Assembly (NCBI RefSeq): GCF_025420585.1
Contig: NZ_JAOEGB010000001.1
Location: 558,001 to 622,000, forward strand
Direction: 5' to 3'
DNA length: 64,000 bases
Origin: Planotetraspora sp. A-T 1434
GTDB lineage: Bacteria; Actinomycetota; Actinomycetes; Streptosporangiales; Streptosporangiaceae
Shown piece by piece: positions 21,415-30,437 of the stretch. Each line of letters begins with the position of its first letter. The first letter of the stretch is position 1. Both the position numbers and the translations under genes were made by a program. A model generated the notes under the pieces. That model saw nothing but the letters and a program-made list of their open reading frames with translations. It had not been told where the DNA came from and ran no database searches.

Positions 21415-21816
21415 GTGGCAAAGCTTCGCGTCGGCGTAGTATCGCCGGAACGTGAAATCTGGTCGGGCGAGGCCGACATGGTGATTGCCAAGACCGTGGA
21501 CGGCGAGATCGGTATTATGCCGAAACACGCTCCTGTTCTCGGTGTCCTCGTCGAGGGCGGGGTGCTGCGCGTCAAGCGCGACGGCGAGGACGACCTCGTG
21601 GCCGCGGTTCACGGCGGGTTCATCTCCGTCGCCAACGACGACGTGTCGATCCTGGCGGAGGCGGCCGAGCTGGGCTCCGAGGTCGACATCGCGAGAGCGA
21701 AGGACGCGTTGCAGCGTGCCCAGGCCTCGATCGAGGCCGACCAGGAGGACGCGGACGCGCGGCTCGAAGCCAAGCGGGCCGCGGCCCGGCTGCGCGCGGC
21801 CGGCGAAGAGGTTTGA
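21415..21816 (+). CDS. atpC: ATP synthase F1 subunit epsilon
   Basis: This 133-residue subunit has the N-terminal beta-barrel (VGVVSPEREIWSGEADMVIAKTVDGEIGIMPKHAPVLGVL) and a C-terminal helical hairpin rich in Ala, Glu and Arg. It couples rotation and can inhibit ATPase activity. A GTG start follows AAAGGGGGGAGC. It is the only gene of the operon preceded by an intercistronic hairpin. Confidence 0.96.
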   Translation: MAKLRVGVVSPEREIWSGEADMVIAKTVDGEIGIMPKHAPVLGVLVEGGVLRVKRDGEDDLVAAVHGGFISVANDDVSILAEAAELGSEVDIARAKDALQRAQASIEADQEDADARLEAKRAAARLRAAGEEV

Positions 21817-21837
21817 TTCTGTAAGAAGGGGGCGGCG

Positions 21838-22236
21838 ATGGCGGCGCTTGAGATATTCGTGGGCGTCTCCGTTGTGGCCGCGCTCCTGGTCTTCCGCGGG
21901 TTCGCCCTGGCTCGTAGCCGGGGCACCGTCGTCTGCCGGGTACGTGACGGGCAGCGGGGCTGGAGGAGCGGGGTAGCCCGCTACGCCGGAGGAGAGCTCC
22001 ACTGGATCCCCTTCATTGGACTGCGACTGAGGCCGCGCCACGCGATCGCGAGGCGCGGCCTCACCGTTTCCAGCCGGAGAAGGCTGACGACGGGTGAGGG
22101 TCCCGCGGGCTACTGGACGGTCGACTGCTCCGCCGAGAGAGGCCCCCTGTCCCTCGCGATGAGCGAGGACGCGCTGACCGGCTTCCTCGCCTGGCTCGAA
22201 TCCGCCCCACCCAGCGCCCACCTCGACGCTGCGTAG
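21838..22236 (+). CDS. DUF2550 membrane-anchored protein
   Basis: This 132-residue protein begins with one hydrophobic segment (LEIFVGVSVVAALLVFRGFAL). A soluble part with RRGLTVSSRRRLTTGEGPAGYWTV follows. DUF2550 genes lie directly after atpC throughout actinobacteria, and this one starts 21 bp after it, probably in the same transcript. Function is unknown. Confidence 0.88.
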   Translation: MAALEIFVGVSVVAALLVFRGFALARSRGTVVCRVRDGQRGWRSGVARYAGGELHWIPFIGLRLRPRHAIARRGLTVSSRRRLTTGEGPAGYWTVDCSAERGPLSLAMSEDALTGFLAWLESAPPSAHLDAA

Positions 22237-22258
22237 AATCCCGCCCCGCCCTTGCCGC

Positions 22259-22478
22259 GTGATCATGCGCGTGTTCCCGCGCGTACCGTCCTACCTGATG
22301 CTTTGTGTAGCGTGATCATGCAGGACGAGGGTGCGCCCGACGGACGGACACCGCATGATCACTAACGGCGTCGGCCCTGATCAGACCGCGTACGGCGGAA
22401 TCCATGCATGATCACGATCCGGGGAGCCCCACGGGAACCCCACGTCCCCGAGCCTCCCGGGAAACCCTGCATGATCAC
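22259..22478. repeat. 53-bp repeat cluster B, 5 elements
   Basis: TGATCA cores lie at 22260 and 22313 (forward), then 22356, 22409 and 22472 (reverse), spaced 53, 43, 53 and 63 bp. An extra TGATCA stands at 22378, 22 bp after the third. The cluster fills the gap between the convergent DUF2550 and cobalamin adenosyltransferase genes. Confidence 0.85.
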
Positions 22479-22486
22479 GGCGACGG

Positions 22487-22588
22487 GTTGCCTGACCGGC
22501 TCCCTAGCGGGTGGCGCGGGGTTGCCTGACCGGCTCCCTAGCGGGTGGCGCGGGGTTGCCTGACCGGCTCCCTAGCGGGTGGCGCCGG
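22487..22588. repeat. 34-bp tandem triplication at end of cobalamin adenosyltransferase gene
   Basis: Units start at 22487, 22521 and 22555. The third contains the last codons and stop of the minus-strand adenosyltransferase gene (stop at 22572-22574). The two outer copies are noncoding duplicates of that gene end. Confidence 0.85.
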
Positions 22589-23162
22589 GTTTCCAGAGGA
22601 TCTCGTCGCCGTCGGCGGCTATCCGGCAGAGGATGAACATCAGGTCGGACAGCCGGTTCAGGTATTTGGCGGTCAGCGGGTTGACGTCGTCGTGGGCCTC
22701 AAGCGCCGACCAGGTCGTCCGCTCGGCCCGCCGGACGACGGTGCGGGCGACGTGGAGGCATGCCGTGGCGGGGGAGCCGCCGGGCAGGATGAAGCTGCGC
22801 AGCGGCTTCAGCCTCGCGTTGAACCGGTCGCACTGCTCCTCGATCCAGGCGATGTAAGACCCCTCGACGCGCAGCGGCGGGAACTCTGGATTCTCGGTCA
22901 CCGGCGTGCACAGGTCCGCGCCGACGTCGAAGAGCTCGTTCTGCACCCGTGCGAGGACGGCGGTCAGGTCCTCGGGGAGCCCTCCGGTGGCGAGGGCGAC
23001 CCCGATGGCGGCGTTGGCCTCCTCCACGTCGGCGTACGCCGCCAGCCGGGGGTCGGTCTTACGGGTCCGGCTCATGTCGCCGAGGGCCGTGGTCCCGTCG
23101 TCGCCCGTCCTGGTGTAGATCTTCGACAGCACGACCGGCTTGTCGTTGTCAGCTCGCGTCAT
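22572..23162 (-). CDS. PduO-type ATP:cob(I)alamin adenosyltransferase
   Basis: The enzyme attaches the 5'-deoxyadenosyl group of ATP to cob(I)alamin, making the B12 coenzyme needed by acyl-CoA mutases. The 196-residue protein has the PduO signatures KIYTRTGDDGTTALGDMSR near the N-terminus and FILPGGSPATACLHVARTVVRRAER, with a C-terminal LNRLSDLMFILCRI. An adenosyltransferase is found at this position relative to the atp operon in mycobacteria too. A mutase and its chaperone MeaB are encoded elsewhere in the window. The C-terminus is embedded in a 34-bp tandem repeat. Confidence 0.93.
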   Translation of the reverse strand: MTRADNDKPVVLSKIYTRTGDDGTTALGDMSRTRKTDPRLAAYADVEEANAAIGVALATGGLPEDLTAVLARVQNELFDVGADLCTPVTENPEFPPLRVEGSYIAWIEEQCDRFNARLKPLRSFILPGGSPATACLHVARTVVRRAERTTWSALEAHDDVNPLTAKYLNRLSDLMFILCRIAADGDEILWKPGATR

Positions 23163-23176
23163 GCCGCTCAGCGTAG

Positions 23177-23815
23177 TCAGCCCGTGCAGGCGTTCGGCTC
23201 CGGTGTGGGCTCGGGGCCGAAGGTGCGGCGGAAGATGTGCACCGACGCGTCGACCAGCCGATCGGTGGAGGGAGCCGGATCGGCGAGCACCCATTCGATG
23301 AGTAACTCCGTGATGGCCCCGATCAGGCCGAGGGCGAGCAGATGCAACTCCAGCGGAGGTCGTTGAGGCAGGTCCTGGACGGCTTCCTCGATGATCTCCG
23401 TGAACGCCTTCACCGTGTGCTGCCTGGCGTTGGTGAGAACGTTCCCGGCGCGGCGCACTTCGAGGTGCATGACGCGGGCGCGGCGGACGTCCTGTGTGAC
23501 GAACCGGACGTATTCCCCTATTCCGGCGACGATCCGGTCGTCCAGCGTCGGCGGCGCCTTCTCGATCGCGGCGTTGACCGAGGCGAGCGTCTCCTCGACG
23601 CACCGGTCGTAGACGGCCCGCATGAGGTCCTCGCGGCTGGAGAAGCACTCGTAGAAGGCCCGGTTCGAGATGCGGGCGGTCGCGCACAGTCGTTCGATGG
23701 TCGTTGAGTGGAAGCCCGGGTGAGCGAACAGCGTGTAAGCCGCTGTTATGAGCCTTTCCCTCCGATCTGCAAGCCTTTCGGCTGCGGACATCCCCCGGTA
23801 GTCACGTCCCACCAC
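23177..23815 (-). CDS. TetR-family transcriptional regulator
   Basis: This 212-residue regulator has an N-terminal HTH (LITAAYTLFAHPGFHSTTIERLCATARISNRAFYECFSSREDLMRAV, residues 21-67). The C-terminal ligand domain is typical of TetR but gives no hint of the effector. The gene begins GTG; an internal ATG nine codons in is an alternative. It lies 14 bp upstream of the adenosyltransferase gene on the same strand and may be cotranscribed with it. Confidence 0.88.
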   Translation of the reverse strand: MVGRDYRGMSAAERLADRRERLITAAYTLFAHPGFHSTTIERLCATARISNRAFYECFSSREDLMRAVYDRCVEETLASVNAAIEKAPPTLDDRIVAGIGEYVRFVTQDVRRARVMHLEVRRAGNVLTNARQHTVKAFTEIIEEAVQDLPQRPPLELHLLALGLIGAITELLIEWVLADPAPSTDRLVDASVHIFRRTFGPEPTPEPNACTG

Positions 23816-23999
23816 TATTCACCTCGCGCCGTCATGGCCCCCCAGAACTAATCATTATGAACGCAAGATCCTTTATGTGGAAGTGCCGTAAAACTAGCAC
23901 TTCCGGTATATGCCTAGGTGGCTAAACGACTTGACAAGTGGGTCAAGGTCCTATCCGGATGTATCTCACCGGCCTCGTAGACCTCCCACGAGTTTGGTG
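23816..23999. promoter_or_regulatory. TetR upstream region with two inverted repeats
   Basis: This AT-richer stretch carries GGAAGTGC-N10-GCACTTCC (23879-23904) and CTTGAC-N6-GTCAAG (23930-23947). Either may be an operator for the adjacent TetR gene. Beyond it, cluster C of the 53-bp repeat fills the rest of the 323-bp gap up to 24138. Confidence 0.4.
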
Positions 24000-24114
24000 T
24001 GATCATGCACAGGTTCTCCGAGGGTGGCCGCCGACCGGCCCCCACCTTGGGTGGTGATCACGCACGAAGTCCCGATCATGCTGTTCGGCCTGGGGGAACG
24101 TCTTCAGTGATCAT
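23999..24114. repeat. 53-bp repeat cluster C, 3 elements
   Basis: Forward TGATCA cores at 24000, 24055 and 24108 are spaced 55 and 53 bp. A degenerate CGATCATGC lies at 24073. The last core is 25 bp from the 3' end of the response regulator gene. Confidence 0.8.
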
Positions 24115-24138
24115 GCGCGGGCGGCAGCCGTACGCGAC

Positions 24139-24774
24139 TCAGAGGAGGCCGCGGTCGAGGGCGGTGGTCACGGCGGCGGTGCGGTCGGAGACGCCGAGCT
24201 TGCCGAAGACGCGCAGCAGGTGGGTCTTCACCGTCGTCTCGCTGATGAAGAGCGCCTTGCCGATCTCGGCGTTGGTGAGCCCGCGGGCGACGAGGGACAG
24301 GACCTCGGTCTCACGCCGGGAGAGGGAATCGGGCATGGGCGCCCGCATGCGGGTGACCAGCTTGGTGGCGACTGACGGCGATAGCACGGTTTCGCCCCGT
24401 ACGGCTGACGCGATCGCCATCAGGAGATTGGAACGAGAGGTGTCCTTCAGAAGATATCCGGCGGCTCCCGCCTCGACCGCGCGCACGATGTCCTGGTCGG
24501 TCTCGTAGGTCGTGAGCACGATCACCCGGGATTCCGGGTGGTTCGCGAGGATCCGGGTGGTCGCGCTCACTCCGTCACCCCCGGGCATCCTGAGGTCCAT
24601 CAGGATCACGTCCGGCCGCGACTCGCCCGCGCGGATCACCGCCTCGTCGCCGGAGCCGGCCTCGCCGACGATCTCGATTCCGGGGTCGGACTCCAGCATG
24701 CCGCGCAGCCCCTCCCGTACGACGGGGTGGTCGTCCACGATCAGCAGCCGAATCACTGCAAGATCACGCTCCAT
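24139..24774 (-). CDS. NarL/FixJ-family response regulator
   Basis: This 211-residue protein has a receiver domain (IRLLIVDDHPVVREGL; phosphoacceptor Asp in DVILMDLRMPGGDG; LTTYETD; LLKDTS) and a C-terminal LuxR HTH (LSRRETEVLSLVARGLTNAEIGKALFISETTVKTHL). It is encoded after its histidine kinase on the minus strand, separated by repeat elements. A GTG at 24756 is an equally good start. The pair lies downstream of an ABC exporter, so it probably senses a condition handled by that exporter. Confidence 0.93.
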   Translation of the reverse strand: MERDLAVIRLLIVDDHPVVREGLRGMLESDPGIEIVGEAGSGDEAVIRAGESRPDVILMDLRMPGGDGVSATTRILANHPESRVIVLTTYETDQDIVRAVEAGAAGYLLKDTSRSNLLMAIASAVRGETVLSPSVATKLVTRMRAPMPDSLSRRETEVLSLVARGLTNAEIGKALFISETTVKTHLLRVFGKLGVSDRTAAVTTALDRGLL

Positions 24775-24810
24775 ATCAGGCCTGGTCGGGGATTGCCCGG
24801 GAACCTGTGC

Positions 24811-24899
24811 ATGATCACGATGGGTGTTCGCGCCGGTTCTGGGGCCGCAGGGGAAAGTCTGCATGATCACGCCGGGGGAGGGGTGGGGTGCATGATCAC
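24811..24899. repeat. 53-bp repeat cluster D, 3 elements
   Basis: Reverse TGATCA cores lie at 24812, 24864 and 24893, spaced 52 and 29 bp. The core at 24864-24869 supplies the stop codon of the minus-strand histidine kinase gene. The core at 24893 lies inside its coding end and reads Val-Ile-Met-His. Confidence 0.85.
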
Positions 24900-26189
24900 G
24901 GTGAGGGTCGTGCCGTGGCCGGGGGAGGTGTCGACCGTGACCGTGCCGCCCTCCTGCTCGATCCTCGTGCGCATCGCCCGCAGGCCGTACCCCTGGCACG
25001 TCCCCACCCGGAAGCCCACGCCGTCGTCCCGCACGGTCAGCGCCACCTCGGCCGGGCCGTACTCGATGGACACGGCCATGGACGACGCCGCCGCGTGCTT
25101 GCGCACGTTGGCCAGGCCCTCCTGGGCGGCCCGGATCAGCACGACCTCGGTGCTGGGCGGCAGCGGCCGCGAAGGCCCCGCCGCCGTGAAGGACGCCTCG
25201 ATCCCGAGCTCCTCCCCGAGCCTGCTGGTGACCCGGCGCAGCGCCTCGTCGAGCGTGGATCCGTCGAGCGGCGCCGGGCTGAGCGCCGCGATCAACACGC
25301 GGGCCTCCGCCAGGTTCTCCCGGGCGGTCTGTACGGCAAGCCCCAGAAGATGTGACGGGTCGGCCTGGGCCTCGGCCGCCTGGATCAGCATGATGATGCT
25401 GGTGAAGCCCTGGGCGAGCGTGTCGTGGATCTCCCCGGCGAGCCGTTCGCGCTCGGCGAGGGCGCCCCGCTCAGACGACAGCCGCGCGACCTCGGCGCGG
25501 CTGGCCTCCAACTCCTCGATGAGGTGGGCGCGCTCGGCACTCTGGTGGATGATCCGCGTGATCCACGGCCCGAAGACGAGGGTGAACGTGATGGCGATCG
25601 CCGCCGTGCCGGCGAACATGAGCACGTCGCTCCGGTCGAGCATGGGCTGGGTCAGGAACCGGGCCGCCGGGGCCAGGTTGAGAATCAGCACCATCACCAC
25701 CGCGTTCCGGGCTCGCAGCAGCATGAAAATCTGCGGGCACAGCGCGAACAGCCCGAACGACGCGGCGGGCACGATGAGACACGCCGGGACGAACGCCGCG
25801 ATCAGCAGCCCGCAGTAGAGGAGGCCGCGGCGGCTGTCGTCCTCGTCCTCGACGATGGCGGGACGGCCCAGCAGCACGTAGGCGAGGGCGCACGCGGCCA
25901 GCAGGAGGACGGTCGTGACCCTGCCGGTGACGGGGACGCCGTCGTCGAGGGTCACGAAAAGCACGGTCACCGCGAGGGACAGCCCGAAGAGGGTCTCCCA
26001 TCCGCGGAAGGTCTGCCAGGCGTGGGCGCCGGACGATCCGTCGGCGTCGACCAGGCCTGGCGTCAGGCCCCGGCCGCCGAAGGCCGTGGGGCTGAGGGCC
26101 GCGACCGCCCTTCTCCGCGCAGCGCTCAGAGGCCCGTGAGGCCGGCTGACCTCACGGGCGCCCGTGGAAGGCTCGGCCACGGTGGTCAT
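24867..26189 (-). CDS. NarL-type sensor histidine kinase
   Basis: This 440-residue membrane sensor has about six hydrophobic segments (residues 60-220), a short coiled coil, a HisKA_3 dimerisation helix (ERERLAGEIHDTLAQGFTSII) and an HATPase_c domain with DDGVGF and YGLRAMRTRIEQEGG. The start ATG overlaps the stop of the upstream ABC permease gene (26187-26189 against 26186-26188), so the two are translationally coupled. The last codons are made of repeat sequence, giving the tail IMHPTPPPA. The kinase, its regulator and the exporter form one unit. Confidence 0.93.
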   Translation of the reverse strand: MTTVAEPSTGAREVSRPHGPLSAARRRAVAALSPTAFGGRGLTPGLVDADGSSGAHAWQTFRGWETLFGLSLAVTVLFVTLDDGVPVTGRVTTVLLLAACALAYVLLGRPAIVEDEDDSRRGLLYCGLLIAAFVPACLIVPAASFGLFALCPQIFMLLRARNAVVMVLILNLAPAARFLTQPMLDRSDVLMFAGTAAIAITFTLVFGPWITRIIHQSAERAHLIEELEASRAEVARLSSERGALAERERLAGEIHDTLAQGFTSIIMLIQAAEAQADPSHLLGLAVQTARENLAEARVLIAALSPAPLDGSTLDEALRRVTSRLGEELGIEASFTAAGPSRPLPPSTEVVLIRAAQEGLANVRKHAAASSMAVSIEYGPAEVALTVRDDGVGFRVGTCQGYGLRAMRTRIEQEGGTVTVDTSPGHGTTLTVIMHPTPPPA

Positions 26190-27031
26190 CCGTCCCGGCG
26201 GCTCTTCCAGCGGAAGGTCGTCAGGCACAGCACGAGACCTCCCACCAGCCACGCGCCGAGGACCAGCGCGACGCGGTCCAGCTCGTACGACTTCGTCAGC
26301 TCCAGGGTGGCCCCCGCGTCACCCAGGAAGACGGAACGGAAGCCCTGGCACATCCACTTGAGCGGGAAGACCGACGCCACGTTGATCAGCCACGTGGGCA
26401 TCTCCGTGAAGGGGATGTAGACCCCCGAGATGAACTGCAGCACGACGAACGGCATGCTGATCACGGCCGCGGCGCTCTTGGCCGACCGCGGCAGGCTGCT
26501 CGCGGCGACCCCGAGGAGCGCCGCGGCCGAGACGCCGAGGACGAACACCCAGCCGAAGGTCACCCATTTCGACGCTTCGCGCGGCAACTCCAGGTCGTAC
26601 ATCAGCACGCCGATGGCCAGCAGGATGACCACTTCGAGGAACGCGATGACGAGGACGTTGAGGATCTTGCCGATGAAGTAGGCGCTGCGCGGCATGGGCG
26701 TGCCGGCCAGCCGCTTGAGCGTGCCGTCCTGGCGCTCGGTCGCGATGCCGATGCCGAGGTTCTGGAAGCCCGCGCCCATCACGCCGGCCCCGATCAGGCC
26801 GGCGGTGTAGAGCTGCGAGACCGTGAGCCCGGTCCCCTTCAGGCTGCCGGAGAAGATCGACCCGAACAGCACGAGCAGGATGATCGGGAAGGAGAACGTG
26901 AAGACGACGGCGTCCTTCTCGCGGAAGAACATCTTCGTCTCGATCGCGGCGCGGGCCAGGCCCACCTTCAGGGCGGACGGCATCGGCGGGGCGGCAGCCG
27001 TACGGGGAGCGGCTGTGGTGATGTCGGTCAT
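26186..27031 (-). CDS. ABC-2 type exporter permease
   Basis: This 281-residue protein has six predicted membrane segments and the ABC-2 signature region GIGIATERQDGTLKRLAGTPMPRSAYFIGKIL, typical of DrrB-like permeases. It pairs with the ATPase gene upstream (27172-27999). The intervening 140 bp carry an 11-bp tandem repeat. The substrate is unknown; drug, lipid or peptide export are family possibilities. Confidence 0.92.
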   Translation of the reverse strand: MTDITTAAPRTAAAPPMPSALKVGLARAAIETKMFFREKDAVVFTFSFPIILLVLFGSIFSGSLKGTGLTVSQLYTAGLIGAGVMGAGFQNLGIGIATERQDGTLKRLAGTPMPRSAYFIGKILNVLVIAFLEVVILLAIGVLMYDLELPREASKWVTFGWVFVLGVSAAALLGVAASSLPRSAKSAAAVISMPFVVLQFISGVYIPFTEMPTWLINVASVFPLKWMCQGFRSVFLGDAGATLELTKSYELDRVALVLGAWLVGGLVLCLTTFRWKSRRDG

Positions 27032-27049
27032 GGGGCCTCGATCAGGTCG

Positions 27050-27104
27050 GGGGAATGCCTGGGGAATGCCTGGGGAATGCCTGGGGAATGCCTGGGGAAT
27101 GACG
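27050..27104. repeat. 11-bp tandem repeat GGGGAATGCCT
   Basis: Four perfect units (27050-27093) and a partial fifth lie in the 140-bp gap between the ABC ATPase and permease genes, 18 bp upstream of the permease start codon. Confidence 0.95.
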
Positions 27105-27171
27105 CCGCTCGGGCGTCGGGAAGGCCGGGGGCTCGCAGGCGGCGGAGGAGCCGCCTGCCGGAGGGGCTCAC

Positions 27172-27999
27172 TCAGGAGGGCTCGATGAGGCGCAGGTAGA
27201 TGTCTTCGAGCGTGGGCCGGGTGACCGTGAGCTCGGGCACCTCGCCGTCATAGCGCCGGGTCAGCTCCAGCACGGTCTTCGTCGGGGTGTCGGTCTCGAC
27301 CGAGCCCTCGGACCAGTTCACGCGGGCCTTGGCCGTCGCCCGGCCGCCGAGCGTCGCTGGATCGCCCTCGGCGACGATCCTGCCGCGTGCGATGACGGCC
27401 ACACGGTCGGCGAGGGTCTCCGCTTCCTCCAGGTAGTGGGTGGTCAGCACGATCGTGGTGCCGTCGTGGGCCAGCCCCTCGATCAGCTCCCAGAAGTTCC
27501 GCCGCGCCTCGGGATCGAAGCCGGTCGTGGGCTCGTCCAGGAAGAGCAGCTCGGGGCGGCCGATCACGCCGAGCGCGACGTCCACGCGCCGCCGCTGCCC
27601 GCCGGAGAGCTGGCGGATCCGCTTGTTCGCGCTCTCGGTAAGCCCCACCTGGGCGATGACCTCGTCCGGGTCCTTGGGGTCGGGGTAGTAGGCCGCGAAG
27701 TGCCGTACGGTCTCGCGGACGCTCAGCTCGGGCGCGTCCTCCATCGTCTGCGCCACGATGCCGACCCGGGACCTCCACTCCCTGGTCGGCCTGCCCGGGT
27801 CGACGCCGAGAACGCTGACCTCACCGGCGTCCCGCTTCCGGTAGCCCTCGAGTATCTCCACGGTGGTCGACTTGCCTGCCCCGTTGGGGCCGAGGATGGC
27901 GAAGACCTCGCCCCGCTTGATGTCCAGGTCGAGGCCCGCGACCGCTTCGACGTCGCCGTACCGCTTCGTCAGCCCGCGCACCTGAATGGCGTGTGTCAT
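27172..27999 (-). CDS. ABC exporter ATP-binding protein
   Basis: This 275-residue DrrA-like ATPase has Walker A GPNGAGKST, signature LSGGQRRRVDVALG, Walker B LLFLDEPTTGFD and the switch His in LTTHYLEEAETLADRV. It is the first gene of the minus-strand unit ATPase-permease-kinase-regulator. The ATG at 27999 has GGAGG only one base upstream, which is too close. A GTG at 28035 is therefore possible, although family similarity starts at the ATG. Confidence 0.93.
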   Translation of the reverse strand: MTHAIQVRGLTKRYGDVEAVAGLDLDIKRGEVFAILGPNGAGKSTTVEILEGYRKRDAGEVSVLGVDPGRPTREWRSRVGIVAQTMEDAPELSVRETVRHFAAYYPDPKDPDEVIAQVGLTESANKRIRQLSGGQRRRVDVALGVIGRPELLFLDEPTTGFDPEARRNFWELIEGLAHDGTTIVLTTHYLEEAETLADRVAVIARGRIVAEGDPATLGGRATAKARVNWSEGSVETDTPTKTVLELTRRYDGEVPELTVTRPTLEDIYLRLIEPS

Positions 28000-28096
28000 G
28001 CCTCCAGGGTGATCGTTGTACGGCTTTCGCGACACCCCCGAGCGGTTGACCGCCGGTGTCCTCCGATCGGAGGACGCGATCTCTCTGAACCGGAAT

Positions 28097-28771
28097 CTAG
28101 AAGAGCGTCGGGTTCTCCGGCTCGATGCCCCGCAGCGTGTCGTAGTCGAGGGTGACGCACTGGATGCCCCGGTCGGTGGCGAGCACGCGCGCCTGGGGCT
28201 TGATCTCCTGCGCGGCGAAGATCCCCTTGACCGGCGCGAGGCGCGGATCCCGGTTGAGCAGCTCCAGGTAGCGGGTGAGCTGCTCGACCCCGTCGATGTC
28301 GCCGCGGCGCTTGATCTCGACGGCCACCGTGCCCCCGAGGTGGTCGCGGCAGAGGATGTCCACCGGGCCGATCGCCGTCATGTACTCCCGGCGGACCAGC
28401 GACCAGCCGTCACCCAGCGTCGTGATGTGCTCGGCGAGCAGCTCCTGCAGGTGGGCCTCGACGCCGTCCTTGCGGAGGCCGGGATCGACGCCCAGCTCGT
28501 GGCTGGAGTCGTGCAGGATCTCCTCGATGGTGAGGACCAGCTTCTCACCGGTCTTCCCGTGGATGACCGACCAGGTCAGCACGCCGTCGATGGTCTCCTC
28601 GCGGACCTTGCACGGCGGGTTCATCCAGTTGAGCGGCTTGAACGCCCGGTCGTCGGCATGGATGGAGACCGAGCCGTCCGCCTTCATCAGGACGAGCCGG
28701 GGCGCCATCGGGAGATGGGCCGTCAGCCTTCCCACGTAATCCACGCTGCACCGCGCGATGACCAGCCGCAT
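28097..28771 (-). CDS. nucS: Mismatch-specific endonuclease NucS (EndoMS)
   Basis: NucS cuts both strands at G-T, G-G and T-T mismatches and provides mismatch repair in actinobacteria, which lack MutS and MutL. The 224-residue protein has the N-terminal DNA-binding/dimerisation domain and a RecB-like nuclease core with D138 (GPVDIL), E152 and K154 (VEIKRR). It ends in NPTLF, a C-terminal Leu-Phe of the kind that contacts the sliding clamp. Its position a few genes after the atp operon matches other actinobacteria. Confidence 0.95.
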   Translation of the reverse strand: MRLVIARCSVDYVGRLTAHLPMAPRLVLMKADGSVSIHADDRAFKPLNWMNPPCKVREETIDGVLTWSVIHGKTGEKLVLTIEEILHDSSHELGVDPGLRKDGVEAHLQELLAEHITTLGDGWSLVRREYMTAIGPVDILCRDHLGGTVAVEIKRRGDIDGVEQLTRYLELLNRDPRLAPVKGIFAAQEIKPQARVLATDRGIQCVTLDYDTLRGIEPENPTLF

Positions 28772-28829
28772 GGGCGCCAACCCTACCGGGGTTGCGGGAG
28801 CCGGGAGACGCTCTGGGACACTGTCTCCC

Positions 28830-30338
28830 ATGGCACGGACGTTTGAGACGGTCGGAGTCGTCGGGCTCGGCACGATGGGCGCGGGTATCGCGGAGGTCTT
28901 CGCCCGCGCCGGGCTGAGTGTGATCGGCGTGGAGGCGGACGAGGCGGCGCTGGACCGCGGGCGCGGCCATCTGGAGGGCTCCACGGGCAAGGCGGTCGCG
29001 AGAGGCAAGCTCACCACCGACCAGCAGCAGGAGATCCTCGGCCGGATCGTGCTCACCACCTCCCGCGAGGACCTGGCCGACGCCGATCTGGTGATCGAGG
29101 CGATCCCCGAGGTCATGGAGTTCAAGCGGGGGCTGTTCGCCGACCTCGACCGCATCTGCAAGCCGTCGGCCGTGCTCGCCACCAACACCTCCTCGCTGTC
29201 GGTCACCGCCATCGCGGCCACCACGTCGCGCCCCGCGCAGGTGATCGGGATGCACTTCTTCAACCCCGCGCCGATCATGAAGCTTGTCGAGGTCATCCAC
29301 ACGGTCGTCACCGAGGACGGCCTGGCCGCCGACATCGCGGATCTCGCCCGGCGGCTCGGCAAGACACCGGTCACGGTCGGCGACCGGGCCGGGTTCGTGG
29401 TCAACCGGCTGCTGCTCAGCTACCTCAACCACGCGTGCGGCCTGGTGGAGTCGGGACGCTCCACCCGTGACGACATCGACGCCGCGATGAAGCTGGGCGT
29501 CCGCTTCCCGATGGGACCGTTCACCCTGCTCGACCTGATCGGGCTGGACACGTCCTACGAGGTGTGCGAGGTGCTGTTCCGGGAGAGCCGCGACCGCCGC
29601 CACGCGCCCGCGCCCGTGCTGCGCGAGCTGGTCACGGCGGGCCTGCTCGGGCGCAAGACCGGCCGCGGCTTCTACTCCTACGCCGACGGCACGCCTCCCA
29701 CGCACGAGACCGCGGCGAGGTCCGCCGTGTCGATGGCCGGAATCGTCGGAGACGGGGAGGACGCGGCCGCCCTGCTCGCGCGGTTCGACGCCGCCGGCTT
29801 CAAGGCCGTGGTCGCGGAGACCTCGGATCTGACCCCGGTCGCCGGCGCCGACGTCGTCATCGCCCTGTCGGACACCCCCGTCGTCGAGCTCGCCGTACGG
29901 CTCCCGCATCCGGAGCGGCTCGTGGGCCTGCACCTGGTGGGCGACGCGGTGGCCGAGATCGCCTCGACCGTGCTCACCTCGGACGAGGCGGCGGCGGCCG
30001 CACACGACCTGATGAAGGTGATCGGGCGCACGCCGGTCAGCTGCCGGGACCGGGCGGGCCTCGTCGTCAACGCGCTGCTGTACCCCTATCTGAACGACGC
30101 GGTCCGCATGCTGGAGTCGGGCTACTCGACGGTCGAGGACATCGACAACGCGATGAGGCTGGGCTGTGGCTACCCGGCCGGGCCGTTCGAGATGCTCGAC
30201 GCCATCGGGCTGGAGAAGGTGCGGGACGGCCTGCGCGCGCTCTACGCGGAGTATCGGGAGCCGTCTTTCGCCCCCGCGCCGCTGCTCGACCAGCTCGTGA
30301 CGGCCGGAGTGCCGAGCATCCGGGAGCACGCGGGCTGA
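28830..30338 (+). CDS. 3-hydroxyacyl-CoA (3-hydroxybutyryl-CoA) dehydrogenase, double-domain
   Basis: This 502-residue NAD(P)-dependent enzyme oxidises or reduces 3-hydroxyacyl-CoA. The first half (residues 1-285) is a complete enzyme with [29 protein letters not shown] and [17 protein letters not shown]. The second half has a shortened Rossmann region without the nucleotide Gly motif, followed by a complete second 3HCDH C-terminal domain ([20 protein letters not shown] to about residue 495). ATG 28830 starts directly at the family N-terminus. It lies divergent to nucS with only 58 bp between. Confidence 0.92.
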   Translation: MARTFETVGVVGLGTMGAGIAEVFARAGLSVIGVEADEAALDRGRGHLEGSTGKAVARGKLTTDQQQEILGRIVLTTSREDLADADLVIEAIPEVMEFKRGLFADLDRICKPSAVLATNTSSLSVTAIAATTSRPAQVIGMHFFNPAPIMKLVEVIHTVVTEDGLAADIADLARRLGKTPVTVGDRAGFVVNRLLLSYLNHACGLVESGRSTRDDIDAAMKLGVRFPMGPFTLLDLIGLDTSYEVCEVLFRESRDRRHAPAPVLRELVTAGLLGRKTGRGFYSYADGTPPTHETAARSAVSMAGIVGDGEDAAALLARFDAAGFKAVVAETSDLTPVAGADVVIALSDTPVVELAVRLPHPERLVGLHLVGDAVAEIASTVLTSDEAAAAAHDLMKVIGRTPVSCRDRAGLVVNALLYPYLNDAVRMLESGYSTVEDIDNAMRLGCGYPAGPFEMLDAIGLEKVRDGLRALYAEYREPSFAPAPLLDQLVTAGVPSIREHAG

Positions 30339-30437
30339 CGACCTTCGCCCGTGCCAGACCCGGGCTTGACCCGGCCTGGAAGAATGGCGGCAGATCCTCT
30401 GTTCTGCCTCATATGAACCCCCGGAAGGACCGCTGAC

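Noticed and set aside
22572-23687. Single long fused adenosyltransferase protein starting at 23687
   Set aside because: The upstream 175 codons are the TetR gene read in another frame; the adenosyltransferase similarity begins at the ATG ending at 23162.
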